Source: Streptomyces xanthophaeus
GTDB taxonomy: Bacteria > Actinomycetota > Actinomycetes > Streptomycetales > Streptomycetaceae
NCBI RefSeq assembly: GCF_000725805.1
Contig: NZ_KL647132.1
Coordinates: 248,001-312,000 of the forward strand
Direction of reading: 5' to 3'
Length of the DNA stretch: 64,000 nucleotides
Below, one piece after another: positions 39,338 to 49,111 of this stretch; positions within the stretch are counted from its first letter, which is position 1, and every line of letters starts with the position of its first letter. A program made the position numbers and the translations under genes. The notes below the pieces were generated by a model. That model made no database searches. It saw only the letters and a list, made by a program, of their open reading frames with translations, and had not been told where the DNA came from.

Positions 39338-42300
39338 CTACCCGGCCAGGCAGGACGGGCCGAGCAGCACCTTCAGGTCGCCGAAGAGCGCCGGGTCGGG
39401 CTGTACGCGGTGCCGGTCCAGGCGCAGCACGGTGGTGGTCCGCGGGCCCTGGAGCTTGATCCGCACCTCGGTGTTGCCCTTGTGGTGGCGCAGGATCTCC
39501 CCCAGCCGGGTCACCATCGGCGGGGTGACCTTGACGGTGGGGATGGTGAGGACGACGGGTGCGTTGGTGCCGGCGGAGGAGAGGTCGGGGACCATCATCT
39601 CCATGGCGACCAGCCGGGGCACGTCCTCGCGCTTGTCGAGGCGGCCCTTGACGAAGACGACGGTGTCCTCGACCAGCTGGGTGGAGACGAGCTGGTAGGT
39701 CGCGGGGAAGAACATGCATTCGATGGAGCCGGCCAGGTCCTCCACGGTGGCGATGGCCCAGGCGTTGCCCTGCTTGGTCATCTTGCGCTGGAGGCCCGAG
39801 ATGATGCCGCCGATGGTGACGACGGCTCCGTCGGAGTGCTCGCCGCCGGTGAGCTGGGAGATCCCGGCGTCCGTCTTGTCGGACAGCACGTGCTCCAGGC
39901 CGAAGAGCGGGTGGTCGGAGACGTAGAGGCCGAGCATCTCGCGCTCCTGGGCGAGCAGGTAGGACTTCTCCCACTCCACGTCGGAGAACTCCACGTCGAG
40001 CCCGAAGCCGGGCTCGTCGCTCGCGCCCTCGTCGCCCATGCCGCCGAAGAGGTCGAACTGACCCTCGGCCTCCTTGCGCTTCACTGCGACCACGTTGTCG
40101 ATCATCGGCTCGTGGTGGGCGACCAGACCCTTGCGGGTGTGGCCCATCTCGTCGAAGGCGCCGGCTTTGATCAGGGACTCGACGGTGCGCTTGTTGCAGA
40201 CGACGGCCTCGACCTTGTCCAGGAAGTCGGGGAAGGTGGAGTACTTCCCCTTCGCCTTCCTGGTCTTGATGATCGACTCGACGACGTTGCTGCCGACGTT
40301 GCGCACGGCGGTGAGGCCGAAGAGGATCACGTCGTCGCCCTGGGCGGCGAAGTTCGGCTCCGACTCGTTCACGTTCGGCGGCAGGACCTTGATCCCCATG
40401 CGCCGGCACTCGTTCAGGTAGATCGCGGACTTGTCCTTGTCGTCCTTGACCGAGGTGAGGAGTCCCGCCATGTACTCGGCGGGGAAGTTCGCCTTGAGGT
40501 AGGCGGTCCAGTAGGAGACCAGTCCGTACGCGGCCGAGTGGGCCTTGTTGAAGGCGTAGCCGGCGAAGGGGACCAGCACGTCCCACAGGGCCTTGATCGC
40601 CTGGTCGCTGAAGCCCTTCTTCTTGGCGCCCTCCTCGAAGATGACGAAGTTCTTCGCCAGCTCCTCGGGCTTCTTCTTGCCCATCACGCGGCGCAGGATG
40701 TCGGCCTCGCCGAGCGAGTACCCGGCGATGATCTGGGCGGCCTTCTGCACCTGCTCCTGGTAGACGATCAGGCCGTAGGTGACCGCGAGCACCTCTTCGA
40801 GGGGCCCCTCCAGCTCCGGGTGGATCGGGGTGATCTCCTGCTGCTTGTTCTTGCGCAGGGCGTAGTTCGTGTGCGAGTTCATGCCCATCGGGCCCGGCCG
40901 GTACAGGGCCGAGACGGCGGAGATGTCCTCGAAGTTGTCGGGCTTCATCAGGCGCAGCAGGGAGCGCATGGGGCCGCCGTCGAACTGGAAGACGCCGAGG
41001 GTGTCACCGCGGCCGAGCAGTTCGAAGGTCTTGGGGTCGTCGAGCGGGAGGGCCAGGAGATCGATGTCGATCCCCTTGTTGGCCTTCACCATCTTGACGG
41101 CGTCGTCCATGATCGTGAGGTTGCGCAGGCCGAGGAAGTCCATCTTCAGCAGGCCGAGCGACTCGCAGCTCGGGTAGTCCCACTGGGTGATGGTCACCTG
41201 GTCCGTGTGGCGCACCCAGACCGGTACGTGGTCGGTGATCGTCTCGCTGGACATGATCACGCCGGCCGCGTGCACGCCCATCTGGCGCACCAGGCCCTCC
41301 ACACCGCGGGCGGTGTCGATGACCTTCTTCACGTCCGGCTCGTTCTCGTACATCCCCCGGATCTCGCCGGCCTCGCCGTAGCGCGGGTGCGCGGGGTCGA
41401 GGATGCCGGAGAGCGGGATGCCCTTGCCGAGCACGTCGGCGGGCATGGCCTTGGTGAGGCGGTCGCCCATCGCGTAGGGGTAGCCCAGGACGCGCGCCGA
41501 GTCCTTGATCGCGTTCTTGGCCTTGATGGTGCCGTAGGTGCCGATCATGGCCACCTTGTCCTGGCCGTACTTCTCGGTCACGTACCGGATCACCTCGACG
41601 CGCCTGCGCTCGTCGAAGTCGATGTCGACATCGGGCATGGAGACGCGCTCGGGGTTCAGGAAGCGCTCGAAGATCAGGCCGTGGGTGATCGGGTCGAGGT
41701 CGGTGATGCCCATGGCGTACGCGACGATCGAGCCGGCCGCGGAGCCTCGGCCGGGGCCCACCGCGATGCCCTGGTTCTTGGCCCACATGATGAAGTCGGC
41801 GACCACGAGGAAGTAGCCGGGGAAGCCCATCGAGATGATCGTGTCCATCTCGTACTCGGCCTGCTTCATCCGGTCGTCCGGGATGCCTCCCGGGTAGCGG
41901 CGGTGCATGCCGCGCATGGTCTCCTCGCGGAACCAGCTGACCTCGGTGTGGCCGTCCGGGATGTCGAACTTCGGCATCAGGTTCCGGAACTTGAACATGC
42001 CCTCGGTGTCGATCTGGTCCGCGACCAGCTTCGTGTTGGCGCAGCCCTCCTGCCAGGCGTCCGAGGAGTCGATGGCGTACATCTCGTCCGTGGACTTCAG
42101 GTAGTAGCCGGTGCCGTCGAAGCGGAAGCGGTCCGGGTCCGAGAGGTTCTTGCCGGTCTGGATGCAGAGCAGGGCGTCGTGGGCGCCGGCCTCGCTGGCG
42201 TAGGTGTAGTGCGAGTCGTTCGTGACCAGCGGCGGGATGCCGAGCTTCTTGCCGATCTCCAGAAGCCCGTCGCGGACCCGGCGCTCGATCTCGATGCCGT

Positions 42301-42880
42301 GGTCCATCAGCTCCAGGAAGTAGCGGTCCTTGCCGAAGATGTCCTGGTACTCGGAGGCCGACTTCAGGGCCTCGTCGAACTGGCCGAGGCGCAGCCTGGT
42401 CTGGAGCTCTCCGGAGGGGCAGCCGGTGGAGGCGATGAGCCCCTCGGACCACTTGGAGATCGTCTCCTTGTCCATGCGGGGCCACTTCGTGAGCCAGCCC
42501 TCGGCGTAGGCGTCGGAGGACAGCCGGAAGAGGTTGTGCAGGCCGGTGGCGTTCGACGCCCAGATCGTCTTGTGGGTGTAACCACCGGAACCGGAGACGT
42601 CGTCCCGCTTCTGGTGGGGCTGGCCCCACTGGATGCGCCGCTTGTTGCGCCGGGACTCGGGGGCGACGTACGCCTCGATGCCGATGATCGGCGTGATCCC
42701 CGACTTCTGGGCGGTGTGGAAGAAGTCGTAGGCCCCGTGGAGGTTGCCGTGGTCGGACATGGCGATGTGCGTCATGCCCATCTCGTTGCACGCGTTGAAC
42801 ATGTCCTTCAGCCGCGCGGCACCGTCCAGCAGCGAGTACTGGGTGTGGACGTGCAGGTGCGTGAACGGCGGCTTGGTCAC
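39338..42880 (-). CDS. dnaE: DNA polymerase III alpha subunit
   Basis: The replicative polymerase, 1180 residues, full family length. It begins with the PHP domain (HLHVHTQYSLLDGAARL), followed by the polymerase core: GPGRGSAAGSIVAYAMGI and the catalytic Asp pair in VSMPDVDIDFDE. The finger region FNKAHSAAYGLVSYWTAYLK and a C-terminal OB-fold region (VTIGGIISGLQRKMTKQGN) follow. GTG at 42880 has GGAGG 9 nt upstream and was preferred over an in-frame ATG 25 codons earlier. It belongs to the DnaE1 type. Confidence 0.97.
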   Translation of the reverse strand: MTKPPFTHLHVHTQYSLLDGAARLKDMFNACNEMGMTHIAMSDHGNLHGAYDFFHTAQKSGITPIIGIEAYVAPESRRNKRRIQWGQPHQKRDDVSGSGGYTHKTIWASNATGLHNLFRLSSDAYAEGWLTKWPRMDKETISKWSEGLIASTGCPSGELQTRLRLGQFDEALKSASEYQDIFGKDRYFLELMDHGIEIERRVRDGLLEIGKKLGIPPLVTNDSHYTYASEAGAHDALLCIQTGKNLSDPDRFRFDGTGYYLKSTDEMYAIDSSDAWQEGCANTKLVADQIDTEGMFKFRNLMPKFDIPDGHTEVSWFREETMRGMHRRYPGGIPDDRMKQAEYEMDTIISMGFPGYFLVVADFIMWAKNQGIAVGPGRGSAAGSIVAYAMGITDLDPITHGLIFERFLNPERVSMPDVDIDFDERRRVEVIRYVTEKYGQDKVAMIGTYGTIKAKNAIKDSARVLGYPYAMGDRLTKAMPADVLGKGIPLSGILDPAHPRYGEAGEIRGMYENEPDVKKVIDTARGVEGLVRQMGVHAAGVIMSSETITDHVPVWVRHTDQVTITQWDYPSCESLGLLKMDFLGLRNLTIMDDAVKMVKANKGIDIDLLALPLDDPKTFELLGRGDTLGVFQFDGGPMRSLLRLMKPDNFEDISAVSALYRPGPMGMNSHTNYALRKNKQQEITPIHPELEGPLEEVLAVTYGLIVYQEQVQKAAQIIAGYSLGEADILRRVMGKKKPEELAKNFVIFEEGAKKKGFSDQAIKALWDVLVPFAGYAFNKAHSAAYGLVSYWTAYLKANFPAEYMAGLLTSVKDDKDKSAIYLNECRRMGIKVLPPNVNESEPNFAAQGDDVILFGLTAVRNVGSNVVESIIKTRKAKGKYSTFPDFLDKVEAVVCNKRTVESLIKAGAFDEMGHTRKGLVAHHEPMIDNVVAVKRKEAEGQFDLFGGMGDEGASDEPGFGLDVEFSDVEWEKSYLLAQEREMLGLYVSDHPLFGLEHVLSDKTDAGISQLTGGEHSDGAVVTIGGIISGLQRKMTKQGNAWAIATVEDLAGSIECMFFPATYQLVSTQLVEDTVVFVKGRLDKREDVPRLVAMEMMVPDLSSAGTNAPVVLTIPTVKVTPPMVTRLGEILRHHKGNTEVRIKLQGPRTTTVLRLDRHRVQPDPALFGDLKVLLGPSCLAG

Positions 42881-42921
42881 GGTGGGAGTCCTCCGGGGGG
42901 AGAGAGCGGCGGCAGCTCTGA

Positions 42922-42927
42922 ATCCTA
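42922..42927 (-). promoter_or_regulatory. -10-like element upstream of dnaE
   Basis: On the minus strand TAGGAT, a full match to the Streptomyces -10 consensus, lies about 42 nt before the dnaE GTG. No good -35 is seen at 17-18 nt. Confidence 0.35.
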
Positions 42928-43071
42928 CGTCTCCGGGGTGACACATCCGGGGCACCGACCGGTACCTTCATCCGTTGCAGAACCAGATGGGAACGGACAC
43001 CGGTCCGAGCCCTGCTTGATCAGAACGCGATCGGCAAGCGATCCACCCCGCACCACCAGGAGGCACCGGCC

Positions 43072-44397
43072 ATGGCGGTTCCCGACACCACCGACGAACA
43101 GCGCGCCGAGCAGATACTCGATGTCTTCGACACCGCGTTCGGCGAGCTCCTCGCCGCCGACCCCGCCGCCTTCCAGGTCAAATTCCGCAAGATGGCCGCC
43201 TCGGCCTTCGCGTTCTACCGCGGCACGGCCTGCCTCTTCTACGCCGACCTGGAGCACGACCGGCACGGCGGCCCGTACCTGGACGAACGGACGGGCCGGG
43301 TGTGGATCCACGGCGACCTGCACGCCGAGAACTTCGGCACGTACATGGACGCCAACGGCCGGCTGGTCTTCAACGTCAACGACTTCGACGAGGCCTACGT
43401 CGGCCCGTTCACCTGGGACCTCAAGCGGTTCGCCGCCTCCGTCGCCCTGATCGGCTACACCAAGGCGCTCAGCGACGAGCAGATCAGCGAGCTGGTGCGG
43501 ATCTACGCCGGCGCCTACCGGGAACGGATCCACCGCCTGGCCACCGGCGCCAAGCATGACGAGGTGCCCTCCTTCACCCTGGACACCGCCGAGGGACCGC
43601 TGCTGTCGGCCCTGCGCTCGGCCCGGTCCCGCACCCGCTTCTCGCTGCTGGACTCGATGACGGAGATCCGGGAGTACGAGCGCCGCTTCTCCCCGGGCGG
43701 CGGCACCCTGGAGCTGGACGCCGCCACCCGGTACAAGGTGCTGGCCGCCTTCGACGGGTACCTGGAGACCCTCCCCGACGAATCGCTGGTCCGCCCGGAC
43801 TCCTACCGGGTCAAGGACGTGGTGGGCCGCCGCGGCATCGGCATCGGCTCGGCGGGCCTGCCCTCCTACAACATCCTGCTGGAGGGGCACAGCGATGCCC
43901 TGGAGAACGACGTCGTGATCTACCTCAAGCAGGCCCAGACCCCGGCGGTGTCCCGGCACATCACCGACCGGGCGGTGCGGGACTACTTCCAGCACGAGGG
44001 GCACCGCACGGTGATCTCCCAGCGCGCCCTGCAGGCCCATGCCGACCCGTGGCTGGGCTGGACGGAGCTGGACGGCTCGGGGCAGCTGGTGGCGGAGGTC
44101 TCCCCGTACGCGGTGGACCTGGACTGGTCGGACCTGGACGACCCGGAGGAGATCGCCGCCGTGGTCGCCGACCTGGGCCGGGCCACGGCGACCATGCACG
44201 GGGCGGCCGACGCGGACGAGAGCGGGCAGACCCTGGTGCCCTTCTCCACCGAGCGGGCCATCGACGCGGCCATCGCGGCCGACGAGGAGGGCTTCGCCGA
44301 GCTGCTGGTGGACTTCGCCCACGCGTACGGGGCCCGGGCGCGCGCCGACCACCAGATCTTCGTGGACCTGTTCCGCAACGGCAGGATCATGCCGTAG
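43072..44397 (+). CDS. DUF2252 family protein
   Basis: A 441-residue DUF2252 protein. The family has motifs resembling aminoglycoside-phosphotransferase-like kinases: FRKMAASAFAFYRGTA near the N-terminus, IHGDLHAENFGTY (catalytic-loop-like), and FNVNDFDEAYVGPFTWDLKR (metal-binding-like Asp). AGGAGG precedes the ATG. The biochemical function is unknown; a kinase-like reaction is only an inference from the HGDLHxxN and DFD motifs. Confidence 0.88.
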   Translation: MAVPDTTDEQRAEQILDVFDTAFGELLAADPAAFQVKFRKMAASAFAFYRGTACLFYADLEHDRHGGPYLDERTGRVWIHGDLHAENFGTYMDANGRLVFNVNDFDEAYVGPFTWDLKRFAASVALIGYTKALSDEQISELVRIYAGAYRERIHRLATGAKHDEVPSFTLDTAEGPLLSALRSARSRTRFSLLDSMTEIREYERRFSPGGGTLELDAATRYKVLAAFDGYLETLPDESLVRPDSYRVKDVVGRRGIGIGSAGLPSYNILLEGHSDALENDVVIYLKQAQTPAVSRHITDRAVRDYFQHEGHRTVISQRALQAHADPWLGWTELDGSGQLVAEVSPYAVDLDWSDLDDPEEIAAVVADLGRATATMHGAADADESGQTLVPFSTERAIDAAIAADEEGFAELLVDFAHAYGARARADHQIFVDLFRNGRIMP

Positions 44398-44407
44398 GTC
44401 ACACGGT

Positions 44408-44425
44408 CCGGGACCGAGGTCCCGG
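44408..44425. terminator. Short palindrome after the DUF2252 gene
   Basis: CCGGGACCGAGGTCCCGG is a perfect palindrome 11 nt after the stop codon, able to form a 7-bp stem with a 4-nt loop. It may be a weak terminator or an operator for the next gene. Confidence 0.4.
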
Positions 44426-44456
44426 TTTCACAGGGACCCGTGGCACACTCGCGGCG

Positions 44457-45146
44457 ATGGACATATCAGGGGCAGGGCTTCGGGGGCTGCGGGCCGCGCT
44501 GTTCAGCGCGCTCGTCGTGCTGCTCTCGGCGGGCTCGCACGTCCTGATGTCGCGGGTGCCGCTCCCGGCGACCCTGGTGGCCGGGGCCTTCGTGGCCGTG
44601 TTCGTCACCGCCTACGCACTGGCGGGCCGCGAGCGCGGCCTCGGCCCCATCGCCGGGCTGCTCGTGCCGCTGGAGCTGGCCGCCGACACCGTCTTCACCG
44701 CCGGACAGCACGTCTGCTACGGCCCCGCGGGCGGCCCGGTCTCCGGTCCGCTGCGCGCGCTGGGCCTGGAGGAGCTGTGCGGGGGCACGCCGGTGGGCGG
44801 GCCCCTGGCCGAGGTGGGCGGCCCGGCCGCCGATCCGGTGGCGCTGCTGGCCGCGCCCGGCCCGTGGGCGCCCTGGCTGCTGCTCGGCGCGCACGTCACC
44901 GTCGGGCTGCTGGCCTCCGCCTGGCTCGGGTACGGCGAGCGGGCCCTGGGCCAGCTGCTGCGCGCCGTGGCCGCCTGCGCGTTCCGGCCGCTGCTGCTCG
45001 CGGCGGCCCAGGTGGCGGTGGCCGCCGGGCCGGTGCGCCGGGTGCTGCGGCCCCTCCTCGCGGGCACGGTGGCCCGTACGCGTTTTCCCGCCCATTCCGT
45101 GGGACGGCGGGGACCTCCCGTGTGCGGCGCGCTCAGCGGCGCCTGA
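44457..45146 (+). CDS. Membrane protein of unknown function
   Basis: A 229-residue hydrophobic protein with four or five membrane segments (ALFSALVVLLSAGSHVLM, TLVAGAFVAVFVTAYALA, WLLLGAHVTVGLLASAWLG and others). An outside loop carries two cysteines (GQHVCYGPAG and LEELCGG) that could form a disulfide, and it lies just before a DsbA-like gene. The C-terminus is basic and cytoplasmic. No domain was recognised. The start ATG at 44457 lacks a clear Shine-Dalgarno. Confidence 0.7.
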   Translation: MDISGAGLRGLRAALFSALVVLLSAGSHVLMSRVPLPATLVAGAFVAVFVTAYALAGRERGLGPIAGLLVPLELAADTVFTAGQHVCYGPAGGPVSGPLRALGLEELCGGTPVGGPLAEVGGPAADPVALLAAPGPWAPWLLLGAHVTVGLLASAWLGYGERALGQLLRAVAACAFRPLLLAAAQVAVAAGPVRRVLRPLLAGTVARTRFPAHSVGRRGPPVCGALSGA

Positions 45147-45216
45147 CGCACGTACGGCAGTCCCCCCCCCTTTTCTTTCTGCATGTCACTGACATGCCAC
45201 ACCCACGGAGATCACG

Positions 45217-46011
45217 ATGAGTGCACGCAACAGCCAGGCGAACAAGGCGGCGGCCCGCGAGCGGCTGCGCGCCGAGCGCGAGAAGCAGGCCAAGCGGGAC
45301 CGCACCCGCCGCCAGGTGATCGTGGCCGGCGCGGTCGCCGCCGTCCTCGCCCTGGCGGGCGGCGTCGGCTACCTGGTCGTGCAGGCCAACGAGCCCGGCT
45401 ACTGGGAGAAGGCCGCCGACGCCGCCCTGGTCAAGCCCAAGAACACCGAGGGCGAGGACGGCACCACCGTCGTCCTCGGCAAGGCCGAGGCGAAGAAGAC
45501 CCTGGAGCTGTACGAGGACTCGCGCTGCCCGGCCTGCGCGGACTTCGAGCAGAAGTCCGGCGAGCAGATCCGCAAGGACGTGGACGCGGGCAAGTACAAG
45601 CTCCAGTACGTCGGCGCGACCTTCATCGACAACGCGGTCAAGGGCGAGGGCTCGAAGAACGCCCTGAGCGCGCTGGGCGCGGCGCTGAACGTCAGCCCGG
45701 AGGCCTTCCTCGACTTCAAGGCGGCGCTGTACTCGAAGGAGCTGCACCCCGAGGAGACGGTCGACAGCTTCGCCAAGGACGACTACCTCCTGAAGGTCGC
45801 GGACACCGTCCCGACGCTCAAGGGGAACGCCGAGTTCAAGAAGGCCGTCGAGGACGGTACGTACGACCGGTGGGCGCTGGAGATGTCGAAGGCCTTCAAC
45901 AAGTCGGGCGTGACCGGTACCCCGACGCTGAAGATGGACGGCAAGAAGATCGAGACCCCGGACTCCCCGGAGGCCCTCACGGCGGCGATCGACAAGGCCC
46001 TCCAGGGCTGA
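45217..46011 (+). CDS. DsbA-like membrane-anchored thioredoxin-fold protein
   Basis: A 264-residue protein with a charged cytoplasmic start (ARERLRAEREKQAKRDRTRR), one membrane helix (VIVAGAVAAVLALAGGVGYLV) and an outer thioredoxin-fold domain. The active site is SRCPACADF (CxxC), with the cis-Pro in VTGTPTLKMDG. GGAG lies 8 nt before the ATG. It resembles the protein at 15.5 kb but lacks its Ser-rich tail. It probably assists disulfide chemistry of secreted proteins, such as the downstream phosphatase and metalloprotease; that link is inference. Confidence 0.88.
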   Translation: MSARNSQANKAAARERLRAEREKQAKRDRTRRQVIVAGAVAAVLALAGGVGYLVVQANEPGYWEKAADAALVKPKNTEGEDGTTVVLGKAEAKKTLELYEDSRCPACADFEQKSGEQIRKDVDAGKYKLQYVGATFIDNAVKGEGSKNALSALGAALNVSPEAFLDFKAALYSKELHPEETVDSFAKDDYLLKVADTVPTLKGNAEFKKAVEDGTYDRWALEMSKAFNKSGVTGTPTLKMDGKKIETPDSPEALTAAIDKALQG

Positions 46012-46053
46012 TCCCCGGCCAATCCGGGAACGGCTTTCCGGACAAGTGACCGC

Positions 46054-46092
46054 CAACGGGCGGGCGGACTCCAAGAGTTCGCCCGCCCGTTG
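46054..46092. terminator. Long hairpin after the DsbA-like gene
   Basis: CAACGGGCGGGCG pairs with CGCCCGCCCGTTG, and the inner ACTC/GAGT pairs close a CAA loop, giving an 18-bp stem with one G-U pair as RNA. It lies 43 nt after the stop. Confidence 0.8.
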
Positions 46093-46128
46093 CGTTCCCG
46101 GGTCTGTCCTCTGAGGTGTACCCGTCAG

Positions 46129-46134
46129 TAATAT
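46129..46134 (+). promoter_or_regulatory. -10-like element close to the phoD start
   Basis: TAATAT ends 8 nt before the GTG, suggesting a leaderless or near-leaderless transcript. The preceding GGTGTACCCG loosely resembles half of a PHO box, but no second repeat is convincing. Confidence 0.4.
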
Positions 46135-46142
46135 GATCGTCC

Positions 46143-47804
46143 GTGACCAGTCATCTCACCTCTTCGGCGACCCCGGCGACGCCCCGCCGCCGGACCGTCG
46201 TCCTCGCCGCTGCGGCCACCGCCGCACTGGCCCCCCTCACCTCGCTCGGCGCCACCGCCGCCCACGCGGCGGGGGCCGCCCCCGCCTTCCTGCACGGCGT
46301 CGCCTCCGGCGACCCGCTGCCCGACGGCATCCTGCTGTGGACCAGGGTCACCCCGGTCCCCGAGGCCGTACCCGGTTCGGGCGCGGGCCCCGACACCCAG
46401 GTGACCTGGGAGGTGGCCGGGGACAAGGCCTTCTCCCAGGTCGTCGCCCGGGGCTCCGTCACCGCGAGCGCCGCCACCGACCACACGGTCAAGGTGGACG
46501 TGCGCGGTCTGCGGCCGCAGACCCCGTACTGGTACCGCTTCACGGCGGGCGCCGCCGTCTCCCCGGCCGGGCGCACCCGGACCACCGCGGACCACGGAAC
46601 GACCACGGCCGGGGTCCGCTTCGGCGTGGTCTCCTGCGCCAACTGGGAGTCCGGCTGGTTCTCCGCCTACCGGCACCTGGCCGCCCGTGCGGACCTGGAC
46701 GCGGTCCTGCACCTGGGCGACTACATCTACGAGTACCCCTCGGGCGCGTACCCGGAGGCCAAGTACGTCGTGCGCCCGCACGAGCCGAGACACGAGATCG
46801 TCTCGCTCGCCGACTACCGCACCCGGCACGGCCGGTACAAGACGGACGCAGACCTCCAGGCGCTGCACGCCGCGCACCCGGTCGTGGCCATCTGGGACGA
46901 CCACGAGTTCGCCGATGACTCCTGGGCGGGCGGGGCCGGCAACCACACCCCCGGCGCCGAGGGCGAGTGGGCGGCCCGGGCGGCCGCCGCCAAGCAGGCC
47001 TACTTCGAGTGGATGCCCGTACGCGCCTCGACCGCCGGCACGGTCTACCGGCGGCTGCGCTTCGGCACGCTCGCGGACCTGCACCTGCTCGACCTGCGCT
47101 CCTTCCGTTCCCAGCAGGTCAAGGTGGGCAGCGGCGCGGTGGACGACCCGGAGCGCACCCTCACCGGGCGGGCCCAGCTGGACTGGCTCAAGGCGGGGCT
47201 CGCGGGCTCGGACGCGACCTGGAAGCTGGTCGGCACCTCGGTGATGATCTCGCCGGTGGCCTTCGGCTCCCTGCCCGCGCACCTGCTGGGGCCGCTGACC
47301 AAGCTGCTGGGCCTGCCGGAGGGCGGACTCGCGGTCAACGTGGACCAGTGGGACGGCTACACGGACGACCGCAAGGAACTCCTGGGCCACTTGAAGGACC
47401 GCAACGTCAAGAACACGGTGTTCCTGACCGGGGACATCCACATGGCCTGGGCCAACGAGGTCCCGGTGCACAAGGCGACGTACCCGGCGTCGGGTGCGGC
47501 GGCGACCGAGTTCGTGGTCACCTCGGTGACCTCCGACAACCTCGACGACATCCTGCACGTCCCGGCGGACACCGCCTCGCTGGTCGCCGAGTCGGCCGTC
47601 AAGGCCGCCAACTGGCACGTGAAGTGGCTGGACATGGACGCGCACGGCTACGGGGTGCTGGACGTGACGGCCGAGCGCTCGCAGATGGACTACTACGTGG
47701 TGTCCGACAAGCGGCGGCAGGACGCCACCTCCGCGTGGGCCCGCTCCTACCGGACCCTGAACGGGACCCAGAAGGTGGAACGGGCCGACCGGCCGGTTTA
47801 CTGA
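46143..47804 (+). CDS. phoD: Secreted PhoD-like alkaline phosphatase/phosphodiesterase
   Basis: A 553-residue PhoD-family enzyme that hydrolyses phosphomono- or diesters outside the cell with Ca and Fe in characterised members. A twin-arginine signal is visible ([19 protein letters not shown], then AHA before the mature part), so export by Tat is expected. Domain order: N-terminal PhoD Ig-like region ([20 protein letters not shown]), then the metallophosphatase with [31 protein letters not shown] and [11 protein letters not shown]. The start is GTG at 46143. Phosphate control by PhoP is usual for this gene, but a full PHO box is not seen. Confidence 0.93.
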   Translation: MTSHLTSSATPATPRRRTVVLAAAATAALAPLTSLGATAAHAAGAAPAFLHGVASGDPLPDGILLWTRVTPVPEAVPGSGAGPDTQVTWEVAGDKAFSQVVARGSVTASAATDHTVKVDVRGLRPQTPYWYRFTAGAAVSPAGRTRTTADHGTTTAGVRFGVVSCANWESGWFSAYRHLAARADLDAVLHLGDYIYEYPSGAYPEAKYVVRPHEPRHEIVSLADYRTRHGRYKTDADLQALHAAHPVVAIWDDHEFADDSWAGGAGNHTPGAEGEWAARAAAAKQAYFEWMPVRASTAGTVYRRLRFGTLADLHLLDLRSFRSQQVKVGSGAVDDPERTLTGRAQLDWLKAGLAGSDATWKLVGTSVMISPVAFGSLPAHLLGPLTKLLGLPEGGLAVNVDQWDGYTDDRKELLGHLKDRNVKNTVFLTGDIHMAWANEVPVHKATYPASGAAATEFVVTSVTSDNLDDILHVPADTASLVAESAVKAANWHVKWLDMDAHGYGVLDVTAERSQMDYYVVSDKRRQDATSAWARSYRTLNGTQKVERADRPVY

Positions 47805-47828
47805 CAGACCGTCAATTTTACGGCACGG

Positions 47829-47858
47829 AGGGGCCCCTGGTGCAGACCAGGGGCCCCT
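47829..47858. terminator. Hairpin after phoD
   Basis: AGGGGCCCCTGGT and ACCAGGGGCCCCT pair perfectly over 13 bp around GCAG, 25 nt after the phoD stop. Confidence 0.8.
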
Positions 47859-47991
47859 TCCGCATCAGAAGCAACAAATCTTTAACGTCAGACTCTTGAC
47901 CTGTACGTGTCATGAACCCATAAGCTTCGCGCCATCCGAAGTGATCTTCGGCCTGAAAGCCCCCACCGAGACCCCACCTCGAGGAGCACAC

Positions 47992-48990
47992 GTGCGCGCC
48001 GTCGCCCGCATATCCCCCCTTCTCCGCCGCCGCCTGATGGGCACCGCGGTCCTGGCCGGGACCCTGGCCTTCACCCCGCTCGCCGCCCCCACCACGCTCG
48101 CCGCCGCCAAGACCCCCGCCGAGGTGTGCGCCGAGGACTCCGCCGCCGGCGCCGCCGCGAACGCCCGCGTGGCCCGTCCGGAGAACCAGCACGCGGCCGA
48201 GCCGAACGAGGTCACCGACTCCCAGGCCCAGGCCATGGACGCCGACCTCAAGTCCAAGCTGGACAAGGCCCTCAAGAACCAGCCGCAGCGCAGCCAGGGC
48301 GCGGCCGCGGCCGTCGTGAACATCCCCGTGTACTTCCACGTCGTGCACTCGGGCACCACCGGCAAGCTCTCGGCCACGGACGTCAACAACCAGCTGTCGG
48401 TCCTCAACGCGGCCTACGGCGGCCAGGGCACCGGCAACACCAACACGAACTTCCAGTTCAGCCTGGCGTCCACCGACTACACGGACAACGCCTCCTGGTA
48501 CAACCTGGCCTCCGGCTCCCAGGCCGAGAAGGACATGAAGAACACCCTGCGCAAGGGCGGGCCGGGCGCGCTGAACTTCTACACCGCCAAGCTCTCCGGC
48601 GGCCTCCTCGGCTGGGCCACCTTCCCGACCTCCTACGCCTCGGCCCCCAAGATGGACGGCGTGGTCGTCCTGGACAGCTCGCTGCCGGGCGGCTCCGCGG
48701 CCAACTACAACGAGGGCGACACCGCGACCCACGAGGTCGGCCACTGGCTGGGGCTCTACCACACCTTCCAGGGCGGCTGTAACGGGAACGGCGACTACGT
48801 CTCCGACACCCCGGCCGAGAAGAGCGCCGCGTACGAGTGCCCGACCGGTCGCGACAGCTGCGCCAGCAAGCCGGGCGTGGACCCGATCCGCAACTTCATG
48901 GACTACACGTACGACTCCTGCATGTACCAGTTCACCGCCGGCCAGGTGACCCGGATGCAGAACAGCTGGACCGCCTACCGCGCGGGCTGA
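47992..48990 (+). CDS. Secreted M43-type (pappalysin-like) zinc metalloprotease
   Basis: A 332-residue preproprotein. A Sec signal peptide is visible: basic [11 protein letters not shown], then [18 protein letters not shown] pro-region follows, then the catalytic domain starting near [14 protein letters not shown]. The zinc motif [11 protein letters not shown] has His247, Glu248, His251 and His257, and the Met-turn is NFMDYTYD with Met303. These place it in the metzincin family M43. Several cysteines ([22 protein letters not shown]) fit disulfides as in ulilysin-like enzymes. GTG at 47992 has GAGGAG 5 nt upstream. The substrate is unknown. Confidence 0.9.
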   Translation: MRAVARISPLLRRRLMGTAVLAGTLAFTPLAAPTTLAAAKTPAEVCAEDSAAGAAANARVARPENQHAAEPNEVTDSQAQAMDADLKSKLDKALKNQPQRSQGAAAAVVNIPVYFHVVHSGTTGKLSATDVNNQLSVLNAAYGGQGTGNTNTNFQFSLASTDYTDNASWYNLASGSQAEKDMKNTLRKGGPGALNFYTAKLSGGLLGWATFPTSYASAPKMDGVVVLDSSLPGGSAANYNEGDTATHEVGHWLGLYHTFQGGCNGNGDYVSDTPAEKSAAYECPTGRDSCASKPGVDPIRNFMDYTYDSCMYQFTAGQVTRMQNSWTAYRAG

Positions 48991-49020
48991 CCCCTCCCCG
49001 GGCCGGCCCCGGCCGTACAC

Positions 49021-49072
49021 GGGACCGGCCTTCCGCGGCCACCGGACCACCGGACCGCGGAGGGCCGGTCCC
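49021..49072. terminator. Hairpin between the metalloprotease and dienelactone hydrolase-like genes
   Basis: GGGACCGGCCTTCCGCGG pairs with CCGCGGAGGGCCGGTCCC over 18 positions, with one T-G pair, around a 16-nt loop, between convergent genes. Confidence 0.75.
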
Positions 49073-49111
49073 GGCGTCTTCCGCCGGCAGCCGCTTCGGC
49101 CGGGCCCGGGA

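Noticed and set aside
46105..46128. PHO box upstream of phoD
   Set aside because: GGTGTACCCG resembles one repeat, but no second direct repeat at 11 bp is present.
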